A model generated the notes under the pieces. It was not told the origin of the DNA and did not search any database. It saw only the letters and a list, made by a program, of their open reading frames with translations. From contig JACQFK010000018.1 of the NCBI GenBank assembly GCA_016200125.1, positions 1 to 5,613 of the forward strand: a DNA stretch of 5,613 bases, in the 5' to 3' direction. The position numbers and the translations under genes are program-made. Of the stretch, positions 3,916-5,613 are shown in pieces; position 1 is the stretch's first letter, and every line of letters starts with the position of its first letter. The DNA comes from Planctomycetota bacterium (GTDB taxonomy: Bacteria > Planctomycetota > MHYJ01 > JACPRB01).

Positions 3916-5613
3916 ATGATCACGACCGCGCTCGCCCTCCTCCTCTTCGCCGCCCCGCAGGACGGCCCCGAGGTCCAGGTCCCCGGCGGCTTCGTCGTCG
4001 AGAAGGTCGCCGGCTCCCCGCTCGTCGAGCGGCCGATCATGGGCTGCTTCGACGAGCAGGGCCGCCTCTACGTGGGAGATTCCGCCGGCGTCAACCTGCG
4101 CTTCGAAGACCTGCTGAAAGGGCCGCCCCACCGGATGATCCGGCTGGAGGACTCCGACGGCGACGGCATCTTCGACAAGAGCGTCGTCGTGGCGGACAAG
4201 CTCACGTTCCCCATGGGCGCGCTCTGGCATCGCGGCGCGCTCTACGTCTGCGCCCCGCCCAGCGTCTGGAAGCTGAGCGAGCCGGACGCCGCCGGCGTCT
4301 TCCGGAAGCGCGAGGAGATCGTCACGAAGTTCGGCTCCAACGGCAACGCCGCCGACATCCACGGGCCCTTCCTCTCGCCCGACGGCTGGTTCTACTGGAC
4401 CGACGTCCGCCACGGCCATTCGATCGACCTCCCGGACGGCTCGCGGATGCAGGGCAGCGCCGCGCGCGTCTTCCGCTGCCGGCCCGACGGGTCGCAGATC
4501 GAGGTCGTCTGCGGCGGCGGCATGGACAATCCGGTCGAGATCGCCTTCACCGAGGAGGGCGAGCCGCTGGCCACCTGCGCGCTCTTCCTCTCATCGCCGA
4601 AGCGGGTCGACGTCATCTTCCACGCGATCGAGGGCGGCGTCTTCCCCTACCACGAGTGCGTCCGCGAGTTCAAGCGGACGGGCGACCTGCTGCCCTCGGT
4701 GGTCGACGTCGGCTGGGTGGCGCCCTCGGGCCTGATGCGCTACCGCAGCGCCGCCTTCGGGAAGGACTACACGAACAACTTCTTCTCCGCGCAGTTCAAC
4801 ACCCACAAGGTCCAGCGCCACGTCATCGAGCGCGACGGCGCGACCTTCCGCGGCCGCAACGAGGAGTTCCTCCTCTCGAACAACCCCGACTTCCATCCGA
4901 CGGACGTGCTCGAGGACGCGGACGGCAGCCTCATCGTGATCGACACCGGCGGCTGGTTCCGCATCGGCTGCCCCACCTCGCGGATCGACAAGCCGCAGAT
5001 CAAGGGCGGCCTCTACCGGGTGCGCCGCAAGGACGCGCCGAAGATCGAGGACCCGCGCGGCTCGAAGATCGCCTGGGACAAGCCGGGCGCGGAGCTCCTG
5101 GACGACCCGCGCTTCGCCGTGCGCGACCGCGCGCTCGAGATCTGCGCCGATCCAGCGGCGCTGCGCAGCGCGTCGGCCCGGGTCCGCTTGAACGCCGTGT
5201 GGGCGCTCGCCCGCCGCGGCGTGCCGACCCGCGAAGCCCTCGAGGACGGGAATCCGGGCGTCCGCCTGGCCGCCGCCCACAGCGCCGGTCTCGGGCTCGA
5301 CCGCGCCGCCCTTCCCGGCCTGCTGAAGCTCCTCAAGGACGACGCCGTCCATGTCCGCCGCGAGGCCGCGACCGCGCTCGGGCGTCTCAAGGACAAGAAG
5401 GCCGTCCCCGCGCTGCTCGACGCCCTGCGCGCGGGCGGCGACCGCTTCCTCGAGCACTCGCTCATCTTCGCGCTCATCCGGATCGACGACCGCGAGGGCA
5501 CGCTCGAGGGGCTCGCGGACCCGAACCCGGTCCTGCGCCGCGCGGCGCTGATCGCGCTCGACCAGATGGACCACGGCGGCCTGACGCGCGAGCAGGTGAC
5601 GCCCCACCTCGAC
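3916..5613 (+). CDS. PVC-type putative membrane-bound dehydrogenase with HEAT repeats (partial, 3' end off window)
   Basis: The frame is open from the ATG to the window edge, giving 566 residues without a stop. Residues 23-57 (PGGFVVEKVAGSPLVERP, then DEQGRLYVGDS) match the start of the N-terminal domain of the Pirellula/Verrucomicrobium-type putative membrane-bound dehydrogenases, a beta-propeller related to sugar dehydrogenases. Further propeller landmarks are DSDGDGIFD (79-87, a Ca-binding-type loop), DIHGPFLSPDGWFYWTD (147-163), NPVEIAFTEEGE (205-216) and GGLYRVRR (364-371). From about 395 to 550 the protein is helical, with HEAT repeats such as VHVRREAATALGRLKDKKAVPALLDAL (two pieces, 479-488 and 489-503). 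Full-length relatives often end in a haem-binding cytochrome c domain, which would lie past the edge. A short signal peptide is probable (residues 1-14, TALALLLFAAP) but lacks N-terminal positive charge. GGAG at 3906-3909 supports the start. Codons are almost entirely G/C-ending. The substrate is unknown. Confidence 0.88.
   Translation, partial: MITTALALLLFAAPQDGPEVQVPGGFVVEKVAGSPLVERPIMGCFDEQGRLYVGDSAGVNLRFEDLLKGPPHRMIRLEDSDGDGIFDKSVVVADKLTFPMGALWHRGALYVCAPPSVWKLSEPDAAGVFRKREEIVTKFGSNGNAADIHGPFLSPDGWFYWTDVRHGHSIDLPDGSRMQGSAARVFRCRPDGSQIEVVCGGGMDNPVEIAFTEEGEPLATCALFLSSPKRVDVIFHAIEGGVFPYHECVREFKRTGDLLPSVVDVGWVAPSGLMRYRSAAFGKDYTNNFFSAQFNTHKVQRHVIERDGATFRGRNEEFLLSNNPDFHPTDVLEDADGSLIVIDTGGWFRIGCPTSRIDKPQIKGGLYRVRRKDAPKIEDPRGSKIAWDKPGAELLDDPRFAVRDRALEICADPAALRSASARVRLNAVWALARRGVPTREALEDGNPGVRLAAAHSAGLGLDRAALPGLLKLLKDDAVHVRREAATALGRLKDKKAVPALLDALRAGGDRFLEHSLIFALIRIDDREGTLEGLADPNPVLRRAALIALDQMDHGGLTREQVTPHLD

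Noticed and set aside
4591..5607. 338-codon minus-strand open frame
   Set aside because: It is antisense to the PVC-type dehydrogenase, which has clear homology and runs unbroken; the minus reading is Arg/Ala/Val-rich shadow.

Overview
The window is a very GC-rich bacterial segment that most likely comes from a planctomycete or a close relative in the PVC group. The main evidence is the gene running off the right edge, which has the N-terminal domain of the PVC-type putative membrane-bound dehydrogenases followed by HEAT repeats, an architecture characteristic of these bacteria. A secreted SGNH hydrolase and a long FG-GAP/ASPIC-UnbV surface protein fit the same picture. Assignment below phylum level is not possible from this sequence.

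Layout, left to right. (1) 1-292, minus: N-terminal part of a ribose/sugar-type ABC transporter permease, cut by the left edge. (2) 347-727, minus: an unrecognised 126-residue protein with a strong ribosome binding site, a TATAAT box just upstream and codon usage clearly unlike its neighbours. (3) 728-794: a 67-base divergent promoter region. (4) 795-1436, plus: a small exported SGNH/GDSL-type hydrolase. (5) 1433-3819, minus: one long gene for a secreted or surface protein with a signal peptide, six Ca-binding FG-GAP/VCBS blades, an ASPIC/UnbV domain, three SwmB-like Ig-type repeats and a Gly-Cys-Gly/hydrophobic/Arg C-terminal sorting tail. It is broken in three places: an in-frame TAG, a one-base frameshift, and a second frameshift where the third repeat also lacks its middle. 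(6) 3820-3915: a 96-base divergent promoter region. (7) 3916-5613, plus: the PVC-type dehydrogenase with HEAT repeats, cut by the right edge.

The genes do not form one pathway. Two divergent pairs (2/4 and 5/7) flank one convergent pair (4/5) whose stop codons interlock in the tetranucleotide CTAA at 1433-1436. Three products (4, 5 and 7) look exported, which suggests a shared theme of cell-surface or periplasmic handling of polymers or small substrates, but that is inference. I see no RNA gene, CRISPR array, insertion sequence or attachment site, and no intergenic stretch longer than 96 bases. I do not see a convincing undescribed multi-gene system. The most unusual content is the multiply lesioned surface protein and the atypical small gene at 347-727.
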